Source of the DNA: Priestia iocasae
GTDB taxonomy: Bacteria > Bacillota > Bacilli > Bacillales > Bacillaceae_H
Direction: 5' to 3'
Length of the DNA stretch: 64,000 nt
Assembly (NCBI RefSeq): GCF_016909075.1
Contig: NZ_JAFBFC010000007.1
Coordinates: 152,229 to 216,228, forward strand
In this document: positions 9,802 to 18,160 of the stretch, piece by piece
Layout: the number at the start of each line of letters is the position of its first letter
How positions within the stretch are numbered: the first letter of the stretch is position 1
Notes under the pieces: model-generated
Database searches by the model: none
The model's input: the letters and a program-made list of their open reading frames with translations, nothing else
What the model was told of the DNA's origin: nothing
Made by a program: the position numbers and the translations under genes

Positions 9802-9829
9802 ACTCCTCGATACAATATAATCAAGGAGT
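9802..9829. other. Inverted repeat upstream of dapF
   Basis: ACTCCTCGAT (9802-9811) and ATCAAGGAGT (9820-9829) pair with one mismatch around an 8-base loop. It lies 95 bases before dapF in the 288-base gap. The tail CAAAAACGGGG is not a terminator tail. Function unknown. Confidence 0.4.
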
Positions 9830-9923
9830 CAAAAACGGGGGATGTTATCATTGTGTACGTTTGAGAATCATTTTATACTATACTTAACAAATTTATAGAA
9901 AAGTAAAACGAATAGGTGATGAG

Positions 9924-10778
9924 ATGAAAAGCTTTCAGTTTACAAAGATGCATGGCTTAGGGAACAGCTACATTTATGTAAATATGTTTAAAGAAAAAAT
10001 TAAAGAAGAGGAATTACCATCTTTAGCAATAAAGGTTGCAAATGTATATACGGGTATCGGATCAGATGGATTAATTCTGATTTGTCCTTCAAATGTAGCT
10101 GATGTAAAAATGCGTGTATTTAATAATGATGGTTCTGAGGCAAAGAATTGTGGAAATGGGTTACGATGCGTTGCCAAATACGCGTATGAGCATAAGCTAG
10201 TAGAAGAAAATAGATTTTCAATTGAAACACTATCAGGGGTTGTACAAGCAGAGGTACATGTGAAGGATGAAGTCGTCGATCAAGTGACAGTTGATATGGG
10301 CCAGCCGCGTTTATCACGCGCAGAGATTCCAATGATTGGTGAAAATCAGGATATGATTGTGTCTGAGCAAGCAGTATTTGCAAATCAAACCTATGAAATT
10401 ACAACGGTGTCCATGGGAAATCCACATGTTATTTTTTATGTTGATCAAATTGAAGAAGCACCATTAACCACACTTGGTCCAATTGTAGAAAAAGATGAGC
10501 GTTTTCCTGATGGGGTAAATGTTGAATTTGTTGAAGTGGTAAACGAGCAAGAGCTACATTTCCGCGTATGGGAAAGAGGCTCAGGAGTTACACAAGCATG
10601 TGGAACAGGTGCTTGTGCAGCGGTTGTGGCTTCGGTTTTAAATCATTACACGAAGCGTGATATCCCAACAATCGTCCACTTAGCTGGAGGAGATTTAACC
10701 ATCACATGGACGAACGAAGGAGCTGTTTTAATGACAGGTCCTGCTGAAATCATTTGTAAAGGTGAATACTATTATTAA
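9924..10778 (+). CDS. dapF: Diaminopimelate epimerase
   Basis: 284 residues. It interconverts LL- and meso-diaminopimelate, supplying peptidoglycan and lysine. Both catalytic cysteines are present: C76 in [15 protein letters not shown] and C226 in [20 protein letters not shown]-type N-terminal contacts and PHVIFYVD are also as expected. It corresponds to B. subtilis YutL, also followed by yutM. The ribosome site is AGGTGATGAG, and no separate promoter is obvious apart from the AT-rich upstream stretch. Confidence 0.96.
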   Translation: MKSFQFTKMHGLGNSYIYVNMFKEKIKEEELPSLAIKVANVYTGIGSDGLILICPSNVADVKMRVFNNDGSEAKNCGNGLRCVAKYAYEHKLVEENRFSIETLSGVVQAEVHVKDEVVDQVTVDMGQPRLSRAEIPMIGENQDMIVSEQAVFANQTYEITTVSMGNPHVIFYVDQIEEAPLTTLGPIVEKDERFPDGVNVEFVEVVNEQELHFRVWERGSGVTQACGTGACAAVVASVLNHYTKRDIPTIVHLAGGDLTITWTNEGAVLMTGPAEIICKGEYYY

Positions 10779-10847
10779 TGAAATCACATCATTTGTGACT
10801 TTTACGATTCAAGAGTATACTAAAATGATAAGAAGGAGGTTGATCAT

Positions 10848-11213
10848 ATGAGTGAAGCTATCCTAACAATTACAGAAGCAGCAAGCTTTCAAATAAAAGA
10901 TATGATGAAAGAACATGGTGAGGAGAACGCGTATCTGCGCGTAACGATTAAAGGTGGCGGCTGTAGTGGCTTGTCATATGGAATGGGTTTTGATCATGAA
11001 GTTCAAGATGAGGATATGTTATTTGAACAGCATGGCATTAACGTATTAGTAGACAAAGAAAGTGCCCCTATTTTACGAGATGTGAAAATCGACTACAAAC
11101 AGTCTATGCTAGGTGGCGGTTTTACCATCGATAATCCAAACGCCATTGCCAACTGTGGTTGTGGCTCTTCGTTCCGTACGGCGACAAATGCCGGGAAGCC
11201 CGAAGAGTGTTAA
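10848..11213 (+). CDS. yutM: YutM, A-type Fe-S carrier (IscA/ErpA/HesB family)
   Basis: 121 residues. The three cluster-binding cysteines of A-type carriers are present: one in KGGGCSGLSYGMGF (about residue 39) and two in NCGCGSSF (about 106 and 108). These proteins carry Fe-S clusters to target enzymes. A strong AGGAGGTTGATC precedes the ATG. It lies 69 bases after dapF and is probably cotranscribed with it. A clean terminator follows. Confidence 0.93.
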   Translation: MSEAILTITEAASFQIKDMMKEHGEENAYLRVTIKGGGCSGLSYGMGFDHEVQDEDMLFEQHGINVLVDKESAPILRDVKIDYKQSMLGGGFTIDNPNAIANCGCGSSFRTATNAGKPEEC

Positions 11214-11217
11214 TACG

Positions 11218-11254
11218 AAGCCTGTGTACGGTCTTAAAGTACGCAGGCTTTTTT
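11218..11254 (+). terminator. Terminator of dapF-yutM
   Basis: AAGCCTGTGTAC and GTACGCAGGCTT pair with one mismatch around a 9-base loop, followed by six T. Confidence 0.88.
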
Positions 11255-11268
11255 AATTAGGATAGTAT

Positions 11269-11317
11269 TGAAAGCGCTTTTATATAATGGTAAAATTAGG
11301 CATAGAAAACGTTTACA
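11269..11317 (+). promoter_or_regulatory. Two LacI/CcpA-type operators flanking a -10 element
   Basis: TGAAAGCGCTTTTA (11269-11282) directly abuts TATAAT (11283-11288), and AGAAAACGTTTACA (11304-11317) lies downstream. Both resemble the cre consensus TGWAANCGNTNWCA. The second matches all fixed positions except the first base. They could be CcpA sites or operators for the LacI-type protein encoded next, so autoregulation is plausible. Confidence 0.6.
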
Positions 11318-11334
11318 GGGAGAGCTGATCTGGT

Positions 11335-12345
11335 ATGTCGGTGACAATTAAGGACGTAGCAAAACAAGCAAATGTATCTGTTGCAACAGTATCTCGAATT
11401 CTAAATAATCTGCCGGGCTATTCAGAAGAAACGAAACAAAAAGTAGTGAAAGTCATTGATGAACTTGGTTATCAGCCAAACGCTATTGCGAGAGGGTTGA
11501 TTAGCAAGAAAACAAACACAATGGGTGTTCTACTCCCAAAGGTTTCTGATTTGTTTGCTAGTGAAATATTAGCTGGAATCGAAGATGTTGCACATGAATT
11601 TGATCATAGCGTTATCATTTGTAAAACAGATAAAGATGGTACTCGAACAATGAAGTATTTGCAGACATTACGAGAAAAGCAAGTAGATGGGATTATCATT
11701 GTTAGTGAATATATTACAAAAGAATATTATGACATGTTAACAAGAATGAATATCCCAGTTGTTTTGGTTGCAACTCAATCAAATTACGATATCCCGTGTA
11801 TTAAAGTAGACGACTTTAAGGCTTCTTATGAAGCAGTAACATATCTTCTTGACAAAGGGCATATACATATCGGAATGATTTCAGGTACAAGAAGCGACAA
11901 GATGACAACAACTCCTCGTGTACATGGATATCGACAAGCGTTAATTGATTCTGGGCTACCCTTTACAGAGAATGCTGTTGCATATGGTGATTTTGGATTT
12001 CAAAGTGGGATAGAATGCATGCAACAACTATTAAGCCATCAGAAACATTTAACAGCTGTTTTTTGTGCAAGTGATGAAATGGCCATCGGTGCATTATCTT
12101 ATTTATATAAGCAGGGCATTAAAGTTCCAGAGCAAATATCGTTGCTTGGTTATGATAATACGGCTACCGCCCAAAAAGCAATTCCACCGTTAACAACTAT
12201 CGAACAACCTTTATATAAAATGGGAAGAAGGGCATTTGAAGTGCTCATTAAAGGAGAAAGAAAGGTTAATCTTATCTATCCACATCGCATCATTGAACGC
12301 GATACAGTTACGAATAGAGAGCCTATTGCTTTACTAAATAAATGA
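11335..12345 (+). CDS. LacI/GalR-family transcriptional regulator
   Basis: 336 residues. The N-terminal helix-turn-helix TIKDVAKQANVSVATVSRIL and hinge helix ELGYQPNAIARGL are typical. A periplasmic-binding-protein-like effector domain follows from about residue 60 (MGVLLPKVSDLFASEILAGI). Such proteins repress sugar genes and respond to a carbohydrate ligand. The ligand is unknown and no sugar operon adjoins. GGGAG is 12 bases from the ATG, which is rather far. The two operator-like palindromes upstream suggest self-control or CcpA control. Confidence 0.88.
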   Translation: MSVTIKDVAKQANVSVATVSRILNNLPGYSEETKQKVVKVIDELGYQPNAIARGLISKKTNTMGVLLPKVSDLFASEILAGIEDVAHEFDHSVIICKTDKDGTRTMKYLQTLREKQVDGIIIVSEYITKEYYDMLTRMNIPVVLVATQSNYDIPCIKVDDFKASYEAVTYLLDKGHIHIGMISGTRSDKMTTTPRVHGYRQALIDSGLPFTENAVAYGDFGFQSGIECMQQLLSHQKHLTAVFCASDEMAIGALSYLYKQGIKVPEQISLLGYDNTATAQKAIPPLTTIEQPLYKMGRRAFEVLIKGERKVNLIYPHRIIERDTVTNREPIALLNK

Positions 12346-12386
12346 AAAAAACTGTGTCAGAAATCATTCTTCTGACACAGTTTTTT
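12345..12386. terminator. Bidirectional terminator between the LacI regulator and yumC
   Basis: AAAAAACTGTGTCAGAA and TTCTGACACAGTTTTTT form a perfect 17-bp stem with a 7-base loop. The A- and T-tracts on either side serve the two convergent genes. Confidence 0.92.
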
Positions 12387-12388
12387 CA

Positions 12389-13384
12389 TTAGCTAAACAT
12401 TGAAGTACTATGCATTGGCTGTAGACGTGCTTTTGGATCAATGTAAGCTTTCGCATTATTAACAGCCGTTGGGCCTTCACCAAATCCAGCAACGATTAAT
12501 TTCACTTTTCCTTCATATGTGCAAATGTCACCAGCAGCGTAAATACCTGGTACATTGGTTTCTTGCTTCGTATTCACGACAATGGAATTTTTCTCAATGT
12601 CTAATTCCCATTCTTTAATCGGTCCTAATGACGAGACGAATCCAAAGTTTACAATGACATCATCTACATCGATCACTTCTTTTTCCTCATCTTTTGTGTT
12701 TTCCAATACTACTTGTGTAATTCGGTCGTCACCAATTAGCTCTACAGGAATATAAGGTGTTTTAATCTCCACAGCGGAGTTCTTTAAGCTTTCTACACTA
12801 TGCTCATGAGCACGGAATTTGTCTCGACGATGCGTAAGAATTACTTTTTCAGCAATTGGCTCAAGCATTAATGCCCAATCAACAGCAGAATCTCCACCGC
12901 CACAAACTAATACCTTTTTACCTTTAAATTTATTCATATCATCTACAAAATAGTGAAGGTTTGATTTCTCAAACTGAACAGCATTATCTAGTTCAATTTT
13001 TCTTGGTTGAAATGCACCGTTTCCGGCTGTAATAATAATAGTCTTTGAATAATGAATTTCTTCATTTGTTGTTAATTTAAATACACCGTCAGCTTGTTTT
13101 TCTACTTTTTCTACTGCTTGTTCTAAGGAAACAGTAGGATTAAATTGTTTCATTTGTTCCTTTAAGTTATCAACAAGCTCTTGTGCGCGAATCTTTGGAA
13201 AACCAGCTACATCATAAATGTATTTTTCTGGATAAAGAGCGGAGAGTTGTCCACCAAGTTGCGGCAGGCTTTCAATGATTTTCACACTTGCCTGTCTCAT
13301 ACCACCGTAAAAAGCGGTAAATAGTCCAGTAGGTCCTCCCCCAATGATGGTAATATCGTATACGTTTTTATCTTCTCTCAACAT
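12389..13384 (-). CDS. yumC: YumC, ferredoxin/flavodoxin-NADP+ reductase
   Basis: 331 residues. Thioredoxin-reductase-like FNR: FAD motif [24 protein letters not shown] motif [16 protein letters not shown] followed by [13 protein letters not shown], and C-terminal [17 protein letters not shown]. It lacks the redox CxxC of thioredoxin reductase, as YumC-type FNRs do. It reduces ferredoxin or flavodoxin with NADPH. Start choice is open: GAGGTGAT precedes GTG (13390), ATG (13384) and TTG (13381). The TTG would give the usual MREDK N-terminus. Ferredoxin reduced this way could feed the ferredoxin-type sulfite reductase at 54690. Confidence 0.95.
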   Translation of the reverse strand: MLREDKNVYDITIIGGGPTGLFTAFYGGMRQASVKIIESLPQLGGQLSALYPEKYIYDVAGFPKIRAQELVDNLKEQMKQFNPTVSLEQAVEKVEKQADGVFKLTTNEEIHYSKTIIITAGNGAFQPRKIELDNAVQFEKSNLHYFVDDMNKFKGKKVLVCGGGDSAVDWALMLEPIAEKVILTHRRDKFRAHEHSVESLKNSAVEIKTPYIPVELIGDDRITQVVLENTKDEEKEVIDVDDVIVNFGFVSSLGPIKEWELDIEKNSIVVNTKQETNVPGIYAAGDICTYEGKVKLIVAGFGEGPTAVNNAKAYIDPKARLQPMHSTSMFS

Positions 13385-13718
13385 GATCACCTCTATAATT
13401 ATGTATAAAATAGTTTATTACTTTATGATAACATAAGGCAATTTAAACGTTTAGGAAGCTTCCTTATTTATCATCTATTACGATTGCATCTCTTGCTTTT
13501 AAAAAATAAGGCTTCTTTATTATAGTTTTTTCGATAAGAATTTGTTTAACCCTGCAAACAACAGGGGAATTTTTAGGAGAAGAATGAAAATTTTAAACGT
13601 TTCAAATCATGGAATAGGGCTTGAAAAAGTTTGCAAAAAAGAATATGATGTTTGATAGACATATTGTTAATTTTTTATGACATTTTTCTAACAAAAATAT
13701 GTACTTTCATGCAAAAGT

Positions 13719-13736
13719 ACGTGAAGTAATTCACAA
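13719..13736. promoter_or_regulatory. Rex operator upstream of ndh
   Basis: ACGTGAAGTAATTCACAA matches the Rex box TTGTGAA-N4-TTCACAA at all but the first two fixed positions. Rex is the NADH-sensing repressor of respiration genes in Bacillus, and its known regulon includes ndh. The site lies 157 bases before the ndh start, next to the AT-rich stretch TATAGTATATAAAT. The remainder of the 508-base gap shows only the hairpin at 13774-13791. Confidence 0.7.
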
Positions 13737-13773
13737 ACTTATAGTATATAAATTTGTGCTATGCGATGGATAG

Positions 13774-13791
13774 GAGCATAGTTTCATGCTC
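13774..13791 (+). other. Small hairpin in the ndh leader
   Basis: GAGCAT and ATGCTC form a 6-bp stem with loop AGTTTC. No T-tract follows, so it is not a terminator. It may stabilise the long 5' untranslated region. Confidence 0.35.
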
Positions 13792-13892
13792 AAACTAAGC
13801 AAAAAGATATTTCTGCAATTATGACATTATTATTGTTTTTATACTTATAATCCCTCGCAACTATAAACTAAGAAAAGGTGGATGACATCGTA

Positions 13893-15107
13893 ATGAGAAA
13901 GCCAAAGGTTGTTGTTCTAGGTGCTGGATACGGCGGCATCATGACTACTGTAAACTTACAAAAGAAATTAGGTGTAAGTGAAGCGGATATTACACTTGTA
14001 AATAAAAATGATTACCACTATGAGACAACGTGGTTACATGAAGTTTCTGCAGGAACTCTACATCATGATCGTTCTCGCGTTCCGGTAAAAAACTTAATTA
14101 ATACAAGCAAAGTAAACTTTGTACAAGATACAGTTGTTGATGTTAAGACAGAAGAAAAGCGTGTAATCTTAGAAAACAGCGAATTAGAATATGATTACTT
14201 AGTAGTTGCACTAGGCTATGAATCAGAAACATTTGGTATTAAAGGATTAAAAGAGCATGCCTTCTCGATTGCTAACATTAATTCTGCACGTCTTATTCGT
14301 GAGCACATTGATTATGTATTCGCAACATACAACAATGAAGTTGAAAAGCGTGATGAGCTATTAACAATTGTTGTTGGTGGTGCTGGATTCACTGGTATTG
14401 AGCTTGTAGGTGAATTAGCAAACCGCGTTCCACAACTTTGCAAAGAGTTTGATATTCCTCGTGAAAAAGTACGCGTCATTTGTGTGGAAGCAGCTCCAAC
14501 TGCACTACCTGGTTTTGATCCGGAATTAGTTGAGTATGCTGTAACACAACTTGAGCGTAAGGGAGTAGAATTTAAAATTGGTACAGCAATTAAAGAAGCA
14601 ACAGAAGAAGGTATCATTGTAGCAAAAGATGATCAAGTAGAAGAAATCAAAGCTGCAACGGTTATCTGGGCTGCAGGTGTACGTGGAAGTTATCTAATTG
14701 AAAAAGCAGGCTTTGAAAACATGCGTGGTCGTGTGAAAGTTGACCCTCAGTTACGCGCTCCAGGATTAGACAACGTATTTATCGTTGGAGATTGTTCATT
14801 AATGATTAACCCAGAAACTGAGCGTCCATATCCACCAACTGCGCAAATTGCTATGCAACAAGGTGAAACATGTGCACATAACTTAGCAGTATTAGTACGT
14901 GGACAAGGTGAAATGCAAGAGTTTAAACCAGATTTAAAAGGTACTGTATGTTCACTAGGTCATGACGATGCAATTGGTGTTGTATTTGGTCGTAAGTTAT
15001 TCGGTTCAAGCGCATCATTCATGAAGAAAGTAGTAGACAACCGTGCTCTTTACTTACAAGGTGGCGCAGGTCTAGTAATGAAAAAAGGAAAATTTAATTT
15101 CTTTTAA
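13893..15107 (+). CDS. yumB: Type-II NADH dehydrogenase (YumB/Ndh)
   Basis: 404 residues. Non-proton-pumping NADH:menaquinone oxidoreductase on the inner face of the membrane. FAD motif [18 protein letters not shown] at the N-terminus. NADH motif [18 protein letters not shown] near residue 155. Second FAD contact [15 protein letters not shown] near 295, then the quinone-site segment [15 protein letters not shown], and a C-terminal amphipathic region ([17 protein letters not shown]). The GTG at 13878 is in frame, but ATG 13893 gives the conserved [12 protein letters not shown]. The location beside yumC indicates yumB. The Rex box upstream is what would be expected of the main ndh. Confidence 0.92.
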   Translation: MRKPKVVVLGAGYGGIMTTVNLQKKLGVSEADITLVNKNDYHYETTWLHEVSAGTLHHDRSRVPVKNLINTSKVNFVQDTVVDVKTEEKRVILENSELEYDYLVVALGYESETFGIKGLKEHAFSIANINSARLIREHIDYVFATYNNEVEKRDELLTIVVGGAGFTGIELVGELANRVPQLCKEFDIPREKVRVICVEAAPTALPGFDPELVEYAVTQLERKGVEFKIGTAIKEATEEGIIVAKDDQVEEIKAATVIWAAGVRGSYLIEKAGFENMRGRVKVDPQLRAPGLDNVFIVGDCSLMINPETERPYPPTAQIAMQQGETCAHNLAVLVRGQGEMQEFKPDLKGTVCSLGHDDAIGVVFGRKLFGSSASFMKKVVDNRALYLQGGAGLVMKKGKFNFF

Positions 15108-15116
15108 TAGCTAATC

Positions 15117-15152
15117 AAAGGGCAGTGGGAGCAATCCTATTGCCTTTTTTTT
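15117..15152 (+). terminator. Terminator of ndh
   Basis: AAAGGGCAGTGGG pairs with CCTATTGCCTTT with one G-T pair and a small bulge, followed by a run of T. Confidence 0.75.
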
Positions 15153-15222
15153 GTGTTCATATTGTTAGGATACCTCCCCCTGTGCAGGTATGATACAGTG
15201 AATAGAAAGGGGATGATAAACA

Positions 15223-15702
15223 ATGAAACATAAAAGAGGAAATGTATGGTTAGCGGTAGCTGGTATTGTCAAAACAGTGGACAATCGCTATCTCGTTGTA
15301 AAGAAGAAATATGGTGGGCTAAAGGGGAAATGGTCATTTCCTGCTGGATTTGTCAACGAAGATGAAACCATTGATCAAGCGGTTGTAAGAGAGGTGTATG
15401 AAGAAACAGGGATTAAAGCAAATCCTTTAGGTATCGTTGGTCTACGCTCTGGTGTGATTAAAGGAGAAGTTAGTGACAATATGGTTCTTTTTTTATTGGA
15501 ACCATTGACAGAAAACATCGTCATTCAAGAGCGAGAATTATCTCATGTGGCGTTTATGACAAAGGACGAACTATTTGAAAGTCCGGATTCCTCTTTACTT
15601 CTTCACCAAATTATTGACCAAACGTTAGCGGTTTTACCAATACATAACGATTTAAATCCTGGCAATCATTTTGGCTACACATCGTATAAATTGTTCTATT
15701 AA
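15223..15702 (+). CDS. NUDIX hydrolase
   Basis: 159 residues. The Nudix box GX5EX7REUXEEXGU is complete in GFVNEDETIDQAVVREVYEE followed by TGI, near residues 44-66. These hydrolases cleave nucleoside diphosphates linked to another moiety with Mg2+. The substrate cannot be read from sequence. A good AAAGGGGATGA site precedes the ATG. It stands alone between ndh and yuiB, and I do not recall it at this position in B. subtilis, so it may be a lineage-specific insertion. Confidence 0.85.
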   Translation: MKHKRGNVWLAVAGIVKTVDNRYLVVKKKYGGLKGKWSFPAGFVNEDETIDQAVVREVYEETGIKANPLGIVGLRSGVIKGEVSDNMVLFLLEPLTENIVIQERELSHVAFMTKDELFESPDSSLLLHQIIDQTLAVLPIHNDLNPGNHFGYTSYKLFY

Positions 15703-15722
15703 TGATGTACCAATGATTTATA

Positions 15723-15751
15723 TTGACGGTTTTTTCTGCTTTCAGTACACT
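15723..15751 (+). promoter_or_regulatory. Sigma-A promoter of yuiB
   Basis: TTGACG (15723-15728), a 17-base spacer and TACACT (15746-15751), 30 bases before the proposed yuiB start. Confidence 0.6.
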
Positions 15752-15780
15752 TAAAAATGTGTGTATAGGGGGTGAAAGCC

Positions 15781-16104
15781 GTGCAAATGAGTTTACCTGT
15801 TTTACTAATTTCTATTCTATTGTTTTTTGTTTTGTTTTTTGGTATCGGTTTCTTATTAAATATGCTGTTGCGTATGTCTTGGATTATGGCCATTATTTAT
15901 CCTATTATCTTTGTGTTCATCATTGATGATATAAGGTTTATTGAGTATTTTACAAATCCAGCAACTTCATTTTCACATTTAGGAAGCAGATTTGCAGCTA
16001 TTTCAGCAGCAGACTTAATTATTTTGTTATCTGGATTAGCTGGTGCAATTATGTCGGGTATTGTCATCCGTTTGTTACGCGCCAGAGGGTATCGTATGTT
16101 TTAA
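15781..16104 (+). CDS. yuiB: YuiB, small integral membrane protein
   Basis: 107 residues with three hydrophobic spans: about residues 5-28 (LPVLLISILLFFVLFFGIGF), 32-50 and 77-97 (DLIILLSGLAGAIMSGIVI). The C-terminus LLRARGYRMF is conserved in YuiB. The function is unknown. I place the start at GTG 15781, six bases after GGGGGTG. The GTG at 15772 overlaps that ribosome site, and ATG 15787 is also possible. The small yuiA gene that precedes yuiB in B. subtilis was not found. Confidence 0.82.
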   Translation: MQMSLPVLLISILLFFVLFFGIGFLLNMLLRMSWIMAIIYPIIFVFIIDDIRFIEYFTNPATSFSHLGSRFAAISAADLIILLSGLAGAIMSGIVIRLLRARGYRMF

Positions 16105-16137
16105 AAAATTTATTAGTATAGCACAATAATAAGGATG

Positions 16138-16166
16138 CCACAGTATGTAAAACTGTGGTTTTTTTT
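16138..16166 (+). terminator. Terminator of yuiB
   Basis: CCACAGT (16138-16144) and ACTGTGG (16152-16158) with a 7-base loop, then eight T. Confidence 0.88.
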
Positions 16167-16201
16167 CATATCACTGTAATCAAATGCCCGAATTAAAAGC
16201 A

Positions 16202-16253
16202 CCTCTCACGAATAATTTGCTTCATTGTTGGAAACAAATAGATTCGTGAGAGG
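16202..16253 (+). promoter_or_regulatory. Long hairpin sequestering the yuiC ribosome site
   Basis: CCTCTCACGAAT (16202-16213) is perfectly complementary to ATTCGTGAGAGG (16242-16253). Inside, ATTTG and CAAAT can extend the stem. The right arm contains the AGAGGAG that is the only Shine-Dalgarno for yuiC. No T-tract follows, so it is not a terminator. It is a candidate translational control element. Confidence 0.6.
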
Positions 16254-16269
16254 AGTTGTCCAATGGTCA

Positions 16270-16908
16270 ATGATGATTAATGTGACAAGAAGAATATTGA
16301 TGAGTATTTTGTTTGTTGGAGCATTATTAACGACGTATGAATCTGTGTCAGGAGTAGAGGCGAAAACGGTACTCTCTTTCTTATACAATCGTTCTGTCCA
16401 TTATTGGAATGGCATGGCGATGTATAATGAAAGTCAACTGACTACGGTTGCTTCTTTAGATGTAAATGAGAGTGTTACAACCTTAGAAGAGGCTTATGAC
16501 TGGTCGAAATATCCTGCACATAACGTTTTAGCAACTGGCTATACAGCGGGGTATGAATCAACAGGTAAACAACCAGGTCATCCTGAGTATGGAATTACTT
16601 ATTCGGGCGTTAAAGTAAAACGAGATTTATATTCAACAATTGCTGCAGATTTGAATGTTTTTCCAATTGGCACTATTTTATTTATTCCAGGATACGGCTA
16701 TGGAGTTGTGGCAGACAAAGGCGGAGCCATAAAAGGTAATCGACTCGATTTGTACTATGAAACGGTAAGTGATGTGTATGAAAGCTGGGGCAAAAAAGAG
16801 TTACAAGTATATGTAGTGAAAAAGGGAACGGGTACTTTAACAGAAGACGAATTAACAATGCTTAATGAAGATAAAGCTCAGCAAGTATTCCGTCAACAAC
16901 TTAAATAA
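16270..16908 (+). CDS. yuiC: YuiC, 3D-domain secreted protein (lytic transglycosylase-like)
   Basis: 212 residues. The N-terminus [20 protein letters not shown] is a signal peptide or membrane anchor. The C-terminal half is a 3D domain ([51 protein letters not shown]), the double-psi barrel of MltA/Sps proteins. The three conserved aspartates are present in VADKG, RLDLY and AADLN. It probably acts on the cell wall outside the membrane. The frame opens at 16225, but the N-terminus fits ATG 16270 or 16273. A perfectly spaced ATG at 16263 encodes only five codons, so translation may begin by reinitiation. Confidence 0.85.
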   Translation: MMINVTRRILMSILFVGALLTTYESVSGVEAKTVLSFLYNRSVHYWNGMAMYNESQLTTVASLDVNESVTTLEEAYDWSKYPAHNVLATGYTAGYESTGKQPGHPEYGITYSGVKVKRDLYSTIAADLNVFPIGTILFIPGYGYGVVADKGGAIKGNRLDLYYETVSDVYESWGKKELQVYVVKKGTGTLTEDELTMLNEDKAQQVFRQQLK

Positions 16909-16950
16909 AACGAAGCGGTGTCGGAAGAAAAACGTCCCACTTGATACAGC

Positions 16951-17015
16951 ATGCAACATTCCCTTGCCTATGCAATCTAGTCATATCAATCGATAAATGG
17001 CAAGGGATATTGCAT
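16951..17015. repeat. Dispersed inverted-repeat element, copy 1
   Basis: ATGCAACATTCCCTTGCC (16951-16968) and GGCAAGGGATATTGCAT (16999-17015) pair with few mismatches. The core CCCTTGC...AATCTAGT...AAT.GAT...GCAAGGG recurs at 25622-25670. It lies between convergent yuiC and yuiD and is followed by GCTTTTTGTTTTT, so it may also act as a terminator. Confidence 0.6.
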
Positions 17016-17051
17016 ACAAGAGCTTTTTGTTTTTATGATCATAACTTGTCT

Positions 17052-17531
17052 TTACATGTACCAAAGTAAATAAACGAGGAAAGCTACAGCAATTCCAGTT
17101 ATGGCCCCAAAGAATACTTCAATAGGTTGATGACCTAACAATTCTTTTAGTTTTTCTTGTTTTTCTCTTTCTGCTTGCGTAGGCCACATTTTTGCTTCTT
17201 CCACTGCTCGATTGAAATCTTCAACTAATCGGTTCAAAACCGTTGCTTGTTCTCCTGCATGACGTCTTACGCCCGTGGCATCAAACATCACAATGACCGC
17301 AAAAACAGTTGAAACAGCAAATAAAGGAGAATCAACACCCTCAATAAGTCCAATTCCTGTGGTTAAGGATGTAACCGCTGCAGAATGTGAGCTTGGCATT
17401 CCTCCTGTACTAAAAATTAATCCCCAGTTTAATTTACGCGTTGCGATAAATTCAATAGGTACTTTAACAATTTGTGCAAACGCGATGGCAATTAGCGCAC
17501 TCCAAAGTGGAAAGTTATTAAATAAATCCAT
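17052..17531 (-). CDS. yuiD: YuiD, DUF212 (acid phosphatase/haloperoxidase-related) membrane protein
   Basis: 159 residues with four hydrophobic stretches. GGMPSSHSAAVTSLTTGIG and FDATGVRRHAGEQA are the DUF212 signature, distantly like the PAP2 phosphatase histidine motifs (SxxxH and R...H). It is therefore a putative membrane phosphatase of unknown substrate. It starts at ATG 17531 with AAAGAGGTG upstream. It is convergent with yuiC, as in B. subtilis. Confidence 0.85.
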   Translation of the reverse strand: MDLFNNFPLWSALIAIAFAQIVKVPIEFIATRKLNWGLIFSTGGMPSSHSAAVTSLTTGIGLIEGVDSPLFAVSTVFAVIVMFDATGVRRHAGEQATVLNRLVEDFNRAVEEAKMWPTQAEREKQEKLKELLGHQPIEVFFGAITGIAVAFLVYLLWYM

Positions 17532-17769
17532 TTTTGTTTTACACCTCTTTATTTATGTTATGTATAGATCAATCACACAATAACCTAGTTTCCCCCTCTA
17601 GGAAAAGAGACTATTTCACACCCCTTGATTCCACAATTCCCTAAACATTTTCTCAAAGGTCTGCGTAAGCAGATTTATATATATAAGATTATTTTGAAAT
17701 TTGCTATGATAAATGTGTACTCTTTTTAGCATATAGTCATAAAGAATGATTGTCTAGGAGGAAATCATC

Positions 17770-18147
17770 TTGCCCCTTTATCCGATTGAATATTACGAGT
17801 TCTTCGTGAAATTCAACGAAGGAGACTATTATACCTGTCATGACTTATTAGAAGAGATATGGATGACGGATAAGCAGAATTTGTTTTTAAAAGGTTTGCT
17901 TCAAATGACGGTTGCTCTGTATCACTATGGATATGGAAATGTAAAAGGTGCACGTACAATGATGAAGGCCGGAAAGGTTTACTTAAAATCGTATGAGCCG
18001 TCTTACTGGGGTATTAATGTGAATGAAGTCCAATGGTTTATCGATCAATGTCTTCAGCGGATGCCAGCAGAGGTGGATAGGGTTCCGTTTGAAGAGATTG
18101 ATCAGTTGCCGGAGTTACCTAGTTTAATCTTATATTTAGAAGAATAA
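17770..18147 (+). CDS. DUF309 domain protein
   Basis: 125 residues beginning at TTG, with AGGAGG nine bases upstream. [18 protein letters not shown] and [19 protein letters not shown] are the DUF309 helices. This small helical fold of unknown function carries conserved E/H residues that may bind metal. It ends 13 bases before the aminopeptidase gene and is probably cotranscribed with it. Confidence 0.82.
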   Translation: MPLYPIEYYEFFVKFNEGDYYTCHDLLEEIWMTDKQNLFLKGLLQMTVALYHYGYGNVKGARTMMKAGKVYLKSYEPSYWGINVNEVQWFIDQCLQRMPAEVDRVPFEEIDQLPELPSLILYLEE

Positions 18148-18160
18148 GGAGGATTCTCTT

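Noticed and set aside
17660..17673. Hairpin TCTGC-GTAA-GCAGA before the DUF309 gene
   Set aside because: A 5-bp stem with no tail and no relation to a ribosome site. Too small to interpret.
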